Source: JBCCFC01 sp965213595
GTDB taxonomy: Bacteria > Chloroflexota > Anaerolineae > Caldilineales > Caldilineaceae
DNA length: 64,000 nt
NCBI GenBank assembly: GCA_965213595.1
Contig: CBDBZO010000002.1
Span: forward strand, 310,001-374,000
Direction of reading: 5' to 3'
Shown here: piece after piece, positions 50,274 to 59,391 of the stretch
Layout of the letters: every line of letters starts with the position of its first letter
Position numbering within the stretch: the stretch's first letter is position 1
The notes under the pieces: model-generated
Told to the model about the DNA's origin: nothing
Seen by the model: the letters and a program-made list of their open reading frames with translations, nothing else
Database searches by the model: none
Program-made: the position numbers and the translations under genes

Positions 50274-51575
50274 ATGAAACCATATGTGAGCGCCAAACGC
50301 TTGGCGCGACTCGCCGTGATTGCGCTGGTGCTGGGTGCGTTTGCGCTGGGTGGTGCGGCGGGCTACACGGCCCGTTCCGTTCAGGCCCAGCAGGAAGAAG
50401 CGATCACGCTGGACGAAATGCCCGCCGAGTTTGGCGTGCTGATGGAAGCCTGGCGGCTGGTCCAAGATCAGTTCGTCGACCAGGAAAACGTCGACCCCGC
50501 CGACATGACCTACGGCGCCATTCAGGGCATGTTGGATACGCTCGGCGACGAGAACCACACCGTCTTCTTCTCGCCCGATGTGGCCGAACAGCAGGCCAGC
50601 GCGCTCTCCGGCTCGTTTGAGGGCATCGGCGCCTACGTAGAGCAGGAGGACGGCGTCTTCACCATCGTCGCGCCGATCAACGGCTCGCCCGCCGAGGAGG
50701 CCGGCATCCTGGCCGGCGATGTGGTGGTGGCCGTCGACGGCGAGAGCATTCTGGATATGCCGCAGTGGGAAGTCATCTCGCTGATTCGCGGCCCCTCCGG
50801 CAGCACCGTCGTGCTGACCGTGCTGCACCCGGAGGAGACGGTTCCGGTGGAGGTGGAGATCACGCGCGGCACGATTGAGCTGGACAGCGTGGTCTGGACG
50901 CGCGTACCGGAGACGAACGTTGCCTATCTGCAAATCAACCAGTTTGCCTTTGACACCGGCATCGAGCTGCGCGATGCGCTCACGGAAATCCAGGCCACCC
51001 AGGAGGGCAACAACCCCGTGGCGGGCATCGTGCTCGATTTGCGCAACAACCCCGGCGGCGTGCTGCAGCAGGCGCTCTACGTAGCCAGCCAATTCTTGGA
51101 TGAGGGCGAGATCGTCCTCCACGAGCGCGACGCCAACGATGAAATTCAGACCTATCGCGCGCGCGGCGACGGTTTGGCCCGCGACATCCCAATGATTGTG
51201 CTGATCAACGAGGGCTCGGCCAGCGCCGCCGAAATTCTCTCCGGTGCCGTGCAGGCCAACGGGCGCGCCCGCCTCGTCGGTGAGACGACCGTCGGCACGG
51301 GCACGGTGCTGCGCCCCTTTACCCTGAGCGACGGCTCGGTGCTGCGCCTGGGCGTGACCAACTGGCTGCTGCCGGACATGCAGTTGATCAAGGGAATTGG
51401 CGTGCACCCGGACGTGCCGCTGCCCCAGGACGCCGCCGTGCGCATGATCGACACCTTCGCGCTCGATGAAGCTGCCGCCACCGATTCGCCCACCAGCGAC
51501 GTGCGCAGCTTTGGCGACCGCCAGTTCAACACGGCGCTCTTCCTGCTTCAGCGCGAGATCGACGAGGTGGAGTAG
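50274..51575 (+). CDS. S41-family C-terminal processing peptidase-like protein
   Basis: A 433-residue exported protein with an N-terminal anchor or signal (LARLAVIALVLGAFALGGAAG). A PDZ domain (SFEGIGAYVEQEDGVFTIVAPINGSPAEEAGILAGDVVVAVDGE) follows. The S41 core has LRNNPGGVLQQALYVASQF and the nucleophile Ser in NEGSASAAEILSGAV. The catalytic Lys motif, usually GxKTFGKGxVQ, reads GETTVGTGTVLRPF, so the general-base Lys appears to be Thr. Serine protease activity is therefore doubtful, or another residue fills the role. A Rex-type site lies upstream. Confidence 0.85.
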   Translation: MKPYVSAKRLARLAVIALVLGAFALGGAAGYTARSVQAQQEEAITLDEMPAEFGVLMEAWRLVQDQFVDQENVDPADMTYGAIQGMLDTLGDENHTVFFSPDVAEQQASALSGSFEGIGAYVEQEDGVFTIVAPINGSPAEEAGILAGDVVVAVDGESILDMPQWEVISLIRGPSGSTVVLTVLHPEETVPVEVEITRGTIELDSVVWTRVPETNVAYLQINQFAFDTGIELRDALTEIQATQEGNNPVAGIVLDLRNNPGGVLQQALYVASQFLDEGEIVLHERDANDEIQTYRARGDGLARDIPMIVLINEGSASAAEILSGAVQANGRARLVGETTVGTGTVLRPFTLSDGSVLRLGVTNWLLPDMQLIKGIGVHPDVPLPQDAAVRMIDTFALDEAAATDSPTSDVRSFGDRQFNTALFLLQREIDEVE

Positions 51576-52009
51576 ACCGCAAAGGTGACCGTCACGGCCC
51601 CCGCACTTTGCTGCCCTTCCCTTCGCTTGCGGGCCGTAATTGTCACCTTTCTCGACCAGCGCGGCGAGTCACTAGCAGCGTTGGAGGCGTTAGCGGCAAT
51701 CACTGTCTGCGCGCCTGGGCGAACTGCCTGGTCGGGACGGTGACGGTCACTTTGATGAGTATGGCTAAAAATTGAGCAATTCCCCGATATTGACGGTGCG
51801 GAGTAAAGCAGAAAATTTAACGCGGAGGCGCGGAGGGAGAGGCGCGGAGAGGCGCGGCATAAGCAAAGGTTGTTAACCAGACTTTGTCTTTTTTTACCAT
51901 CCCATGCAGGCGGGAATCCGTCTCAGTCAAAAACGACACGTCGTCTTTTCTCTGCGGCTCTCCGCGTCTTTCTCCGCGCCTCCGCGTTAAAAAACTCTGG
52001 GTTAACAAG
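51576..52009. repeat. Spacer with two repeat families, no gene seen
   Basis: GGTGACCGTCACGG near 51584 with its mirror near 51739-51750 belongs to the GTGAC family. TTTAACGCGGAGGCGCGGAG (51816-51835) pairs perfectly with 51972-51991, a 20-bp stem of the ACGCGGAG family that also appears near 300, 40060, 49271 and 52910. The ACGCGGAG arm ends 18 bp before the ABC permease start. Confidence 0.75.
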
Positions 52010-52867
52010 ATGACTTGGCTCCTCGAACCGCTCGCCTACCCCTTTATGCTGCGCGCTCTGCTCGCCGCCTTTCTCGTCAGCGTGACCTGTGGCGTGGTGG
52101 GCACGTATGTGGTGCTGCGCGGCATGGCCTTCCTGGGCGACGCGCTGGCGCATTCGATTTTGCCCGGCGTGGTCGTGGCCTTCCTGCTCGGCTGGCCGCT
52201 GGCCGTGGGCGCGCTGATCGTCGGCATCGGCAGCGCCTTTGGCATTGGGCTGCTCAGCGAGCGCGGCCACATCCGCGAGGACGCCGCCATTGGCATCGTC
52301 TTCGCCGCCACCTTTGCCCTCGGCGTCGCCCTCATCAGCACCACCGGCAGCTACGCCACCGATTTGGCCCACATTCTTTTCGGCAACGTGCTCGGCGTCT
52401 CCACCGGCGACCTGTGGTTTATCGCCATTTTCAGCGCCCTCGTGCTGGCGACCTTGCTGCTGCTCTACAAAGAGTTTCTCGTGCTCACCTTTGATCCCAT
52501 GCTGGCTACCGTGCTGCGGCTGCCCGCGCGCTTCCTGCGCTACCTGCTGCTGCTGCTCACCGCCGTCTCGATTGTCGTTGCGCTACAAACCGTCGGCGTG
52601 GCGCTGGTGATTGCGCTGCTGGTGACGCCCGCTAGCACGGCGCTGCTGCTGGCCCAGCGCCTGCCCGTGGTGATGGCGCTGGCGGCGGCGGCGGGCGCGC
52701 TCGCTAGCGTAATCGGCCTGTACGCCAGCTACTACCTCAACATTGCCTCCGGCCCCGCCATCGTCCTCGCGGCGACGGCGCTCTTTGCGCTGGCCTTTCT
52801 GTTCGCGCCCCAGCGTGGGCTGCTGTGGGCGAGTCGGCAAAAGCGCGCCGTTCAGACGGCAGCGTAA
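52010..52867 (+). CDS. ABC-3-type metal transporter permease
   Basis: A 285-residue permease of the ZnuB/MntB type that carries zinc or manganese. The nine or so helices begin PLAYPFMLRALLAAFLVSVTCGVVGTYVVLRGMAFLGDALAHSILPGVVVAF (family start motif). The loop with HILFGNVLGVSTGDLW is also typical. No ATP-binding protein or binding protein gene adjoins, so partners must be encoded elsewhere. The ATG at 52010 is chosen because the family motif starts right after it. The spacer just upstream holds an ACGCGGAG repeat. Confidence 0.88.
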   Translation: MTWLLEPLAYPFMLRALLAAFLVSVTCGVVGTYVVLRGMAFLGDALAHSILPGVVVAFLLGWPLAVGALIVGIGSAFGIGLLSERGHIREDAAIGIVFAATFALGVALISTTGSYATDLAHILFGNVLGVSTGDLWFIAIFSALVLATLLLLYKEFLVLTFDPMLATVLRLPARFLRYLLLLLTAVSIVVALQTVGVALVIALLVTPASTALLLAQRLPVVMALAAAAGALASVIGLYASYYLNIASGPAIVLAATALFALAFLFAPQRGLLWASRQKRAVQTAA

Positions 52868-52959
52868 CGATATATCTACTCGTCCGCTTAAACAAACGAC
52901 TCTTTGCGTCTCCGCGTCTCCGCGTTAAATTTTTCGCCCTTCTCATCAACTCCATCACC

Positions 52960-54024
52960 ATGACCAAAATCCTCGCCATCGAAACCTCGTGCGACGAAAC
53001 CGCCGCCGCCGTCGTCGCGGATGGGCGCCACATTTGCAGCAGCGTCATCGCGACGCAGATTGAGCTGCACCGACGCTTTGGCGGCGTCTTCCCCGAAGTG
53101 GCCAGCCGCCAGCACGTGCTCGCGATCCAGCCCGTCGTCCAGCAGGCGCTGGCCGAAGCGGGCATCGCCGACCTGCACGCGCTCGACGCCATCGCCGTCA
53201 CGCGGGGGCCGGGGCTGGCGGGGAGCCTGCTGGTGGGCGTCAACGTGGCGAAGGGGATGAGCTTTGGCAGCGGCCTGCCCCTGCTGCCGATCAACCACCT
53301 CGAAGGGCACGTTTACAGCAACTGGATTCAGACTGGTGATGACGCCGCGGCCAGCGACGACTTTCCCACGCTCGTGCTGATTGTCTCCGGCGGGCACACC
53401 GAGCTGATTCTGATGCGCGACCACTGCGTCTACGAACGGCTCGGCGGCACGCTGGACGACGCCGCGGGCGAAGCGTTTGACAAAGTCGCCCGCCTGCTCG
53501 AGCTCGGCTTTCCCGGCGGCCCGGCCATCCAGCGCGCCGCCGAAGCCGGCGACGCCACACGCTTTGAGCTGCCGCGCCCGCTCGCTCAATACACGGGGCG
53601 CGAACACGAGCATCGCTTTAACTTTAGCTTTTCCGGCCTCAAAACTGCCGTGCTCAACCTGACGCGCGAGCTGGCCGCCGAAGGCGTCGACCTGGCGAGC
53701 GCGCAGGTGAAGGCCGACCTCGCCGCCTCGTTCCAGCAGGCGGCGGTCGACGTGCTGGTCGAGAAGACGCTCGATGCGGCAGCGACCCACGGCGCGCGGC
53801 AGGTATGCGTTTGTGGCGGAGTCAGCGCCAACGGCCCGCTGCGTGCAGCCATGTTGCAGCGCCTGGGCAAATTTGGCCTGCCGCTGCACATTCCGCCGCT
53901 CTCGCTCTGCACGGACAACGCGGCGATGATCGGCGCCGCGGCCTTCTACCGCTGGCGCTGCGAGCCGACGTTGGAGCAAGGGCTGGAGATGGATGTGGCA
54001 GCGAGCTGGCCGCTGGCGGGGTAG
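52960..54024 (+). CDS. tsaD: tRNA N6-adenosine threonylcarbamoyltransferase
   Basis: TsaD transfers threonylcarbamoyl to A37 of ANN-decoding tRNAs. The 354 residues hold the ASKHA start ILAIETSCDETAAAVV, the metal-binding HLEGH in INHLEGHVYSNW, VSGGHTELILM, GEAFDKVARLLELGFPGGPAIQ, and the later VCGGVSANGPLR and LCTDNAAMIGAAA. All expected motifs are present. It follows the ABC permease after a 92-bp spacer with an ACGCGGAG repeat. Confidence 0.95.
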   Translation: MTKILAIETSCDETAAAVVADGRHICSSVIATQIELHRRFGGVFPEVASRQHVLAIQPVVQQALAEAGIADLHALDAIAVTRGPGLAGSLLVGVNVAKGMSFGSGLPLLPINHLEGHVYSNWIQTGDDAAASDDFPTLVLIVSGGHTELILMRDHCVYERLGGTLDDAAGEAFDKVARLLELGFPGGPAIQRAAEAGDATRFELPRPLAQYTGREHEHRFNFSFSGLKTAVLNLTRELAAEGVDLASAQVKADLAASFQQAAVDVLVEKTLDAAATHGARQVCVCGGVSANGPLRAAMLQRLGKFGLPLHIPPLSLCTDNAAMIGAAAFYRWRCEPTLEQGLEMDVAASWPLAG

Positions 54025-54032
54025 CGCGCTTT

Positions 54033-55592
54033 TTACCTCTCCAGCAGCAACACCCAGTCGTCTTCGCTCGGCGGCGAGAACGTCTGCCCCTGCTCGTCGC
54101 CGACTGTCGCCGCCTGCCAGTCGCCCGTGCGTGGATCGAACCAGCGCGCGCTGGTGAACGACGCGAGTGCAGCATTCGCCAGCGCAATGTCCTCCCCCGC
54201 GGGCGTGTAGGCAACGGCGAACGACGCATCTTCCCCCACCGAAATCATGATCCAGCGCGCCGGATCGTCCTCGCCCGGCTGCTCGGCGAGCCACTGCGGC
54301 GCAGGTCGCAGCCGCCACCAGTCGACGCTTTCAAAAAAGTCGCGCAGGTGGGAGACGCCCGCCGCGCCCTCGCTGTGCAGCGCTTCGCGCCAGGTGGGCG
54401 CCTCGCCGGAGTTGGGGTGATCGGCCGGCACGCCGGGCTGCTCCATCCAGGGCCAGATGCCGTGGTGGCCGTAGGTGACGCCCGCCATGGGCGAGACGAG
54501 CAGGCTCCAGTAGAGCGCGCGGCGCACGGCGTGGGCCCCAAAGGGCTGGCGCGAGTGGTAGGCCAGGTGGCCCTCGTAGTTGGGCTCCTGGTTGATGATG
54601 GGCAGCGGCAGATTGCTCTGCGCCACCGGCCCCTCGACGAGCCAGCGCAGCGAATCGTTGCCGTCGCCGTGGCCGCTCTGATAGGCAATAAAGTCAAACC
54701 ACGCCTCGTTGCCAAAGGTGTCCCCCACCCAGTTTTCGCCGGAGGGGTGCAGCGTCACCGGCAGGCGCGACTCGTCGGTCGCCGCTTCATCAAAGACGGC
54801 GCGGCCAATCTGTCGCCAGCGCCGCACCGCTCGGTAGCGACCGTCGCCGCCGAGAATCCAAATTGGGCGGTAAGCGGCGTAGCGCGCCACGAGGTAGCGC
54901 GCCAGCCGCACGGCGTCGTCCACCGGCAGGTAGTGGCCGGGGTCCGTCGGCGTGAGCGCCCAGAGCAGCACCAGCGCGGGCACGAGCCCCTGCTCGCTCA
55001 CGGCGGCGACTTTGCCATCCAGCCGCTGGTAAAAGTGCGGGTGGATCGCCATGCGAGTGCTGCCGCTGCCGTCGGAAAAGGCGATGTCGCCCTCGCCGTC
55101 CGCCGTGAAAGCGCGCCACTGCGTCATCACGGCCTGGATGGTCGTAAAGCCCTGCTCGCGGCGCGCGGCGAGGTACTCACGCCAGTCGTCGGGGTTGGCC
55201 TTGAGCACGCCGTTCCAGGCGGTGTCGCCGAGGTAGAAGAAGGGCGTGCTGTCGGCGTGGACAAAGTAGGAACGATTGGGGTCGGGCCGCAGCGCACCGT
55301 GCCGGTAGAGCGGGTTGTCGCCGTCATAGGCGTCGACTGTCACCGTGCCGGATTGGTCGTGCAGGCCAGCGTTTGATTCGTCCGAGCAGGTGGTGCGAAA
55401 CGTCCACTCGCCCGGCGCGTCCGGCGAAAAGCGCACGCGCCACGTCTGCTCGCCGTCCCAGAAGGCGTCGACGGTGCGCGTCTGCCCGCTCGGCCCGCGG
55501 AATTCGACGCGCAGGTCGACATCCCAGGTCGGTTCGTCGTAGTCGATGGCGCTGGCGAAGGGTTGTTCGGTAAAGAAGGGGAGAGGGTTCAT
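54033..55592 (-). CDS. DUF5060/DUF4038 glycoside hydrolase-like protein
   Basis: A 519-residue cytosolic protein. The N-terminal domain (WDVDLRVEFRGPSGQTRTVDAFWDGEQTWRVRFSPDAPGEWTFRTTCSDESNAG) is DUF5060, a beta-sandwich. The middle TIM-barrel (FVHADSTPFFYLGDTAWNG, ARREQGFTTIQAVMTQW, PIWILGGDGRY, WFDFIAYQSGH, LPIINQEPNYEG) is DUF4038, which includes apiosidase-like GH140 enzymes; the late Glu in NQEPNYEG is a likely catalytic acid. The C-terminal ASFTSARWFDPRTGDW resembles the small Collagen_bind_2 domain. I start at 55592 because the first residues NPLPFF begin the domain. No sugar transporter is adjacent. Confidence 0.82.
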   Translation of the reverse strand: MNPLPFFTEQPFASAIDYDEPTWDVDLRVEFRGPSGQTRTVDAFWDGEQTWRVRFSPDAPGEWTFRTTCSDESNAGLHDQSGTVTVDAYDGDNPLYRHGALRPDPNRSYFVHADSTPFFYLGDTAWNGVLKANPDDWREYLAARREQGFTTIQAVMTQWRAFTADGEGDIAFSDGSGSTRMAIHPHFYQRLDGKVAAVSEQGLVPALVLLWALTPTDPGHYLPVDDAVRLARYLVARYAAYRPIWILGGDGRYRAVRRWRQIGRAVFDEAATDESRLPVTLHPSGENWVGDTFGNEAWFDFIAYQSGHGDGNDSLRWLVEGPVAQSNLPLPIINQEPNYEGHLAYHSRQPFGAHAVRRALYWSLLVSPMAGVTYGHHGIWPWMEQPGVPADHPNSGEAPTWREALHSEGAAGVSHLRDFFESVDWWRLRPAPQWLAEQPGEDDPARWIMISVGEDASFAVAYTPAGEDIALANAALASFTSARWFDPRTGDWQAATVGDEQGQTFSPPSEDDWVLLLER

Positions 55593-55948
55593 GGAAGTGT
55601 CCTGATTGTGTTGTTTTGGTGGCTTTCTCAAGAGCACAAAAATTGTGGCTCTTCGGGAATTCATGGGTAACGTACGGGCACGCCATGGCGTGCCCGTACG
55701 TTACCCATCGGCCACACGAAATCCGGTTGAGCCAATTTGTTTTCGCTTTGGCCTTTGCTTTGAGGAAATATATCCTTGCTTGTCGAAAAATGCAATGAGT
55801 TTCTATCAACACCGTTCCGTGATAAACTAGATAGCGAGAAAACGCTCTCTGCGTTCCCCCTCACCAAGCCACAGTTGAAAAAGCTGCTTTTTCATGCCTT
55901 CGTGGTTATTTTCAATCATCAGACGTGCTTCACCCACAGGAGAAAACA
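55593..55948. other. Spacer with a 46-bp perfect palindrome, no gene seen
   Basis: Between the divergent glycosidase and binding-protein genes. Apart from the palindrome at 55663-55708, no RNA or coding feature is recognised. ACAGGAGAAAAC at 55936-55947 provides the ribosome binding site for the next gene. Confidence 0.6.
55663..55708. repeat. 46-bp perfect palindrome without loop
   Basis: The half ATGGGTAACGTACGGGCACG ends at the centre CCATGG and is mirrored exactly. Its core GGGCACGCC/GGCGTGCCC is shared with 16141 and, in part, with 27012. Confidence 0.92.
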
Positions 55949-57652
55949 ATGAAATTTATCCAAAAAGCGCCGTCGCTGCTGGCGGCTGCGTCGCTGCTGC
56001 TGATCGTCCTGCTGACGGCCGCGTGCGCCGCCGCCGTTCCCCAAGGCGCGGATGAAGCAGGCTCGGCCACAGAGGCCCCGGAATCTGAGTCGGCAGGCGA
56101 TGCCGCCAGCGAAGAGGTTGTCGCCGAAGGCGACCAGATTTTCCGAGTCGGCGTTTGGAGCGGCCCCCAGAGCTTTAATCCGTACATCACCACCGACGAC
56201 TACAGCGCGCTGATCTTCGAGTACGTCTACGGCCAGCTGATTCGCTTTGACGAGAATGGCGTGCCGGTTCCCTACTTGGCCGAGCGCTTCGAGAGCTCCG
56301 ACGACGCCACCGAGTACACTATCTATCTGCGAGAAGATGCGGTGTGGAGCGACGGCACGCCGGTGACGGCGCAGGATGTGGAGATGAGCTACCGTCTGCA
56401 CGGCAACGCGGACGTCGCCTCGATCATTGCCGGCAACTACGCGGCTATCCAGGGCATGGAGGCCTACGGCAGCGGCGAGGCGGAGGGCGTGGAAGGCTTG
56501 CAGATCATCGATGACAAGACCATCAAGTTTGTGCTGGACGAGCCCAACGCTCCCTTTATCAACACGCTCGACTACTTTGTCCTGCCCTCGCACATCCTGG
56601 GCGACGTGCCACCGGCGGAGATGGAGACTCACCCCTTCTTTGAAGCGCCCACCGTCAGCGCGGGCGCCTATAAATTTGTGGATTACGAGCCGGATCAGTT
56701 TATCGAGTTTGAGGCCAACGAAAACTTTTTCCTGGGCGAGCCCCAGATCGAGCGGCTGATCTTCCGCATCGGCGCGCAGGATGTGCTGCTGGCCCAGCTG
56801 CAAACGGATGAGTTGGACTTTGCCCTGGTGCCACCCGCCGAAGTGGAGCGCGTGCGCAACATGGAGAACGTGAACTTTGTCTCCGTGCCCGGTGCCGGCG
56901 CCCAGGTCGTCCACTTCAACTTGCAAAAGCCCTACCTGCAGGACAAGAAATTTCGTCAGGCCGTGGCCTATGCCCTGCCCCGCACGGACATTGTCGATCC
57001 ACTCTACTTTGGCGAGGCCGATGTGGTCAATTCGCCCAACGCCATCGGCTGGGCCGTCCCCGATGATCTGAACGACTACGGCTACGACCCCGAACAGGCG
57101 CGCGCCCTGCTGGAGGAAATCGGCTGGGACGGTAGCCAGACGCTGCTGCTGCGCTACCCCACGGGCAACAAGCCGCGTGAGATGTCCGCGCCGCTGATTC
57201 AGTCGGCGCTCGGCGAGGTTGGCATCGAGGTGGAGCTTGAGGTGACCGACTTTGCCACGCTGTTGACGGACGTCAAAGAGGGAAATTACGATCTGAGCCT
57301 GCTGGGCTGGACTGGCAGCGGTGACCCCGACCTCCTGGCCACCATTCTCTACGATTCGGCCAACGTGCCGCCGGAGGGTTGGAACATCATGCACTACAGC
57401 AACGAGCGGGTGGATGAGCTGGTGCACGAAGGGCGGCTCACCTCGGATCAGGGCGAGCGCGAGGCCATTTATCAGGAGATGTATCGCATCCTCAATAATG
57501 AGCTGCCGGTCGTCTTCCTCTGGTCGGAGAACACGCTCTACGCCTACAACGACCGGCTGATCGGCTTTGCGCCCACCCAATTCGGCAGCTGGTCCACGCT
57601 GGCCAGCAACGCCTTCCCTAACATTCAAGAGCTTGAGTTGGCCGCTGAATAG
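55949..57652 (+). CDS. Peptide-type ABC transporter substrate-binding lipoprotein
   Basis: A 567-residue SBP_bac_5 (DppA/OppA-like) binding protein. The signal peptide LLAAASLLLIVLLTAACAA has a lipobox (LTAAC) at about residue 27, then an acidic linker. Family motifs include FNPYITTDDYSALIFEYVYGQLIRFD, LREDAVWSDGTPVTAQDVEMSYRL and KKFRQAVAYALPRTDIVDPLYFGEA. It would capture peptides or other small solutes and deliver them to the two permeases downstream. AGGAG lies 8 nt before the ATG. A strong terminator follows, so permeases may be transcribed less than the binding protein. Confidence 0.9.
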   Translation: MKFIQKAPSLLAAASLLLIVLLTAACAAAVPQGADEAGSATEAPESESAGDAASEEVVAEGDQIFRVGVWSGPQSFNPYITTDDYSALIFEYVYGQLIRFDENGVPVPYLAERFESSDDATEYTIYLREDAVWSDGTPVTAQDVEMSYRLHGNADVASIIAGNYAAIQGMEAYGSGEAEGVEGLQIIDDKTIKFVLDEPNAPFINTLDYFVLPSHILGDVPPAEMETHPFFEAPTVSAGAYKFVDYEPDQFIEFEANENFFLGEPQIERLIFRIGAQDVLLAQLQTDELDFALVPPAEVERVRNMENVNFVSVPGAGAQVVHFNLQKPYLQDKKFRQAVAYALPRTDIVDPLYFGEADVVNSPNAIGWAVPDDLNDYGYDPEQARALLEEIGWDGSQTLLLRYPTGNKPREMSAPLIQSALGEVGIEVELEVTDFATLLTDVKEGNYDLSLLGWTGSGDPDLLATILYDSANVPPEGWNIMHYSNERVDELVHEGRLTSDQGEREAIYQEMYRILNNELPVVFLWSENTLYAYNDRLIGFAPTQFGSWSTLASNAFPNIQELELAAE

Positions 57653-57679
57653 CCCTTTTAGGCCAATCGCTTGTCGTCG

Positions 57680-57716
57680 CGGGATCACCTTTTCAAGCGG
57701 GTGATCCCGTCTTTTC
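57680..57716 (+). terminator. Intrinsic terminator after the binding-protein gene
   Basis: CGGGATCACC (57680-57689) pairs with GGTGATCCCG (57700-57709), then a T-rich tail. It may leave a minority of read-through to the permeases. Confidence 0.85.
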
Positions 57717-57765
57717 GTCTGGATGAATCGTCCGCTCTAGCAGTTGACGGGGAAGCCGACGCTTG

Positions 57766-57862
57766 ACCCCTCCCCAGCCCTCCTCATAATGGGGAGGGAG
57801 CCGCGACTGGGCGAACGAAGCATCGGCTCCTCCTCCCAGAAAGGGGGAGGCTGGGAGGGGAT
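57766..57862. repeat. Intergenic copy of the repeat found in the membrane protein gene
   Basis: The ACCCCTCCCCAGCCCTCC and GGGGAGGCTGGGAGGGGAT arms match those at 5291-5425. The interior differs, so the family is defined mainly by its arms. Confidence 0.85.
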
Positions 57863-57904
57863 TTGTGATAGCCAGTCTTCGCAGATTATCTCTATCCGAA
57901 ATCA

Positions 57905-58044
57905 AGCTGTCAACGGATTTTTGGAATGGATTGAACGGATGGTTGGCCTGTTGAGTTGTTTTATGCATGATTGAGCTGAGGATTGAGCGAGCGGATTGAG
58001 CGGATCGGCGACCATCAATCCGCTCGCTCAATCCGTTGACAGCT
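57905..58044. mobile_element. MITE-like repeat B, copy 2 (intact)
   Basis: 140 bp with perfect 15-bp terminal inverted repeats AGCTGTCAACGGATT. The interior has GGATTGAACGGAT-type repeats shared with the IS-split copy at 32705-33884. It has no coding capacity and lies between the binding-protein terminator and the permease start. Confidence 0.88.
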
Positions 58045-58094
58045 AAGGCAGCAGAATTGTTACTACCTAACCAAATTACCAGTCAGACCACGCA

Positions 58095-59051
58095 ATGTCT
58101 CAGTACATTATTAGACGCCTGCTCACGGCGATTCCGGTGATTTTGGGCATCACGCTCGCCACCTTTTTGATTATCAACGCCGCGCCCGGTGATCCGGTCG
58201 ATCTCATGGTGAATCCGGCGGCGGGCGTCTCGCCGCAGGCGATTGAAGCACGCCGCGAAGCCCTGGGCCTGAACAAGCCGATCATGACGCGCTACGTGCT
58301 GTGGCTGGGCGAGGTTGTGCAGGGCAATCTGGGCTACTCGCTGGTCAATCGCGAGCCCGTGCTGGATCGCATTGCCCAGCGGCTGCTGCCCACCATTCAG
58401 CTGACGGGCACGGCGCTGCTAATCGGCATTGTGGCGGGTATTCCGCTGGGGATTTTTTCGGCCATCCGCCGCTACTCCCTGCTCGATCACGTGGTGACGG
58501 TGCTGACCTTTCTCGGTATTTCCAGCCCCAGCTTTTTTCTCGGCCTCGGCGGCATCTACCTCTTTTCGCTCAAATTTGATCTCGTCCCCACGGCGGGGAT
58601 GCAGACGCTGGGCGCCTCCTTTTCGCTGGCCGACAGGCTGCACCACCTGATTTTGCCCGCGCTGGTGCTCTCGGTCAACACCACCGCCTCGCTGATGCGC
58701 TACACGCGCTCCAGCATGTTGGAGGTTATCGCGCAGGATTACATTACCACGGCCAGGGGCAAGGGGCTGGCCCAACAGTGGATCATCCTGCGCCACGCCT
58801 TGCGCAACGCGCTGCTGCCCATCATCACCATCCTGGGCTTGAGCCTGCCCGCGATCTTTGGCGGCGCGGTGATTACCGAGCAGATTTTCCAGTGGCCCGG
58901 CATCGGCCTGCTCACCATCCAAGCGGTGACGTCTCGTGACTATCCCGTTTTGATGGGCCTGACCTTCTTCACCGCCGTGCTGGTCTTTGTGGGCAATCTG
59001 CTGGCCGATATCTGCTACTCATTCGCCGATCCGCGCATTGCTTACAAGTAA
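58095..59051 (+). CDS. Peptide-type ABC transporter permease (DppB-like)
   Basis: A 318-residue permease with six hydrophobic helices. The start RRLLTAIPVILGITLATFLIINAAPGDPVDLM is the DppB/OppB family signature. The EAA loop is seen as ARGKGLAQQWIILRHALRNALLPIITILG, and the ending is YSFADPRIAYK. It should pair with the DppC-like permease downstream to form the channel fed by the binding protein upstream. Confidence 0.93.
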   Translation: MSQYIIRRLLTAIPVILGITLATFLIINAAPGDPVDLMVNPAAGVSPQAIEARREALGLNKPIMTRYVLWLGEVVQGNLGYSLVNREPVLDRIAQRLLPTIQLTGTALLIGIVAGIPLGIFSAIRRYSLLDHVVTVLTFLGISSPSFFLGLGGIYLFSLKFDLVPTAGMQTLGASFSLADRLHHLILPALVLSVNTTASLMRYTRSSMLEVIAQDYITTARGKGLAQQWIILRHALRNALLPIITILGLSLPAIFGGAVITEQIFQWPGIGLLTIQAVTSRDYPVLMGLTFFTAVLVFVGNLLADICYSFADPRIAYK

Positions 59052-59391
59052 GCTGAAGCCGGAGGAAGAATTTAGGACGCGGATAAACGCGGAAGTACGC
59101 GGATAGAACTTGTGGAATAATTGACGGACTTGTCAGGGAGAACCCGCGTAATTCCGCTTCCTAATCTTTTACGGGGGAGGAGAGCGAATCTCGACTGACG
59201 GTGCGTCGCACTTTCCGAAGTGCGTCGCACGTTTGAGGAAGTCCTGCCCCTTTCGAGTGTTCGACCACCTGGATGTGCGATGCACCTTGGAAGGTGCAGC
59301 GCACGGTGGGCTGCCTTGCTCGTTGCACCCGACAATTCCTCACAGAACCCTTTTCCCTTGTGCTATCTCCAAATTGAGAAGTAAGTCGACC
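59052..59391. repeat. Spacer with GTGCGTCGCAC repeats, no gene seen
   Basis: GTGCGTCGCACTT and AAGTGCGTCGCAC near 59201-59230 form an imperfect stem. GGATGTGCGATGCACCTTGG near 59271 with GGTGCAGCGCACGG forms a second. GACGCGGATAAACGCGGA near 59078 is of the CGGATAAA type. No coding feature is seen. Confidence 0.65.

Noticed and set aside
53805..55376. 523-residue open frame opposite the glycosidase
   Set aside because: It is the shadow of the well-supported DUF4038 gene, with Arg/Val/His-rich sequence and no motifs.
55919..57688. 589-residue open frame opposite the binding-protein gene
   Set aside because: The opposite strand has a clear lipoprotein signal, ribosome binding site and family motifs; this frame has none.
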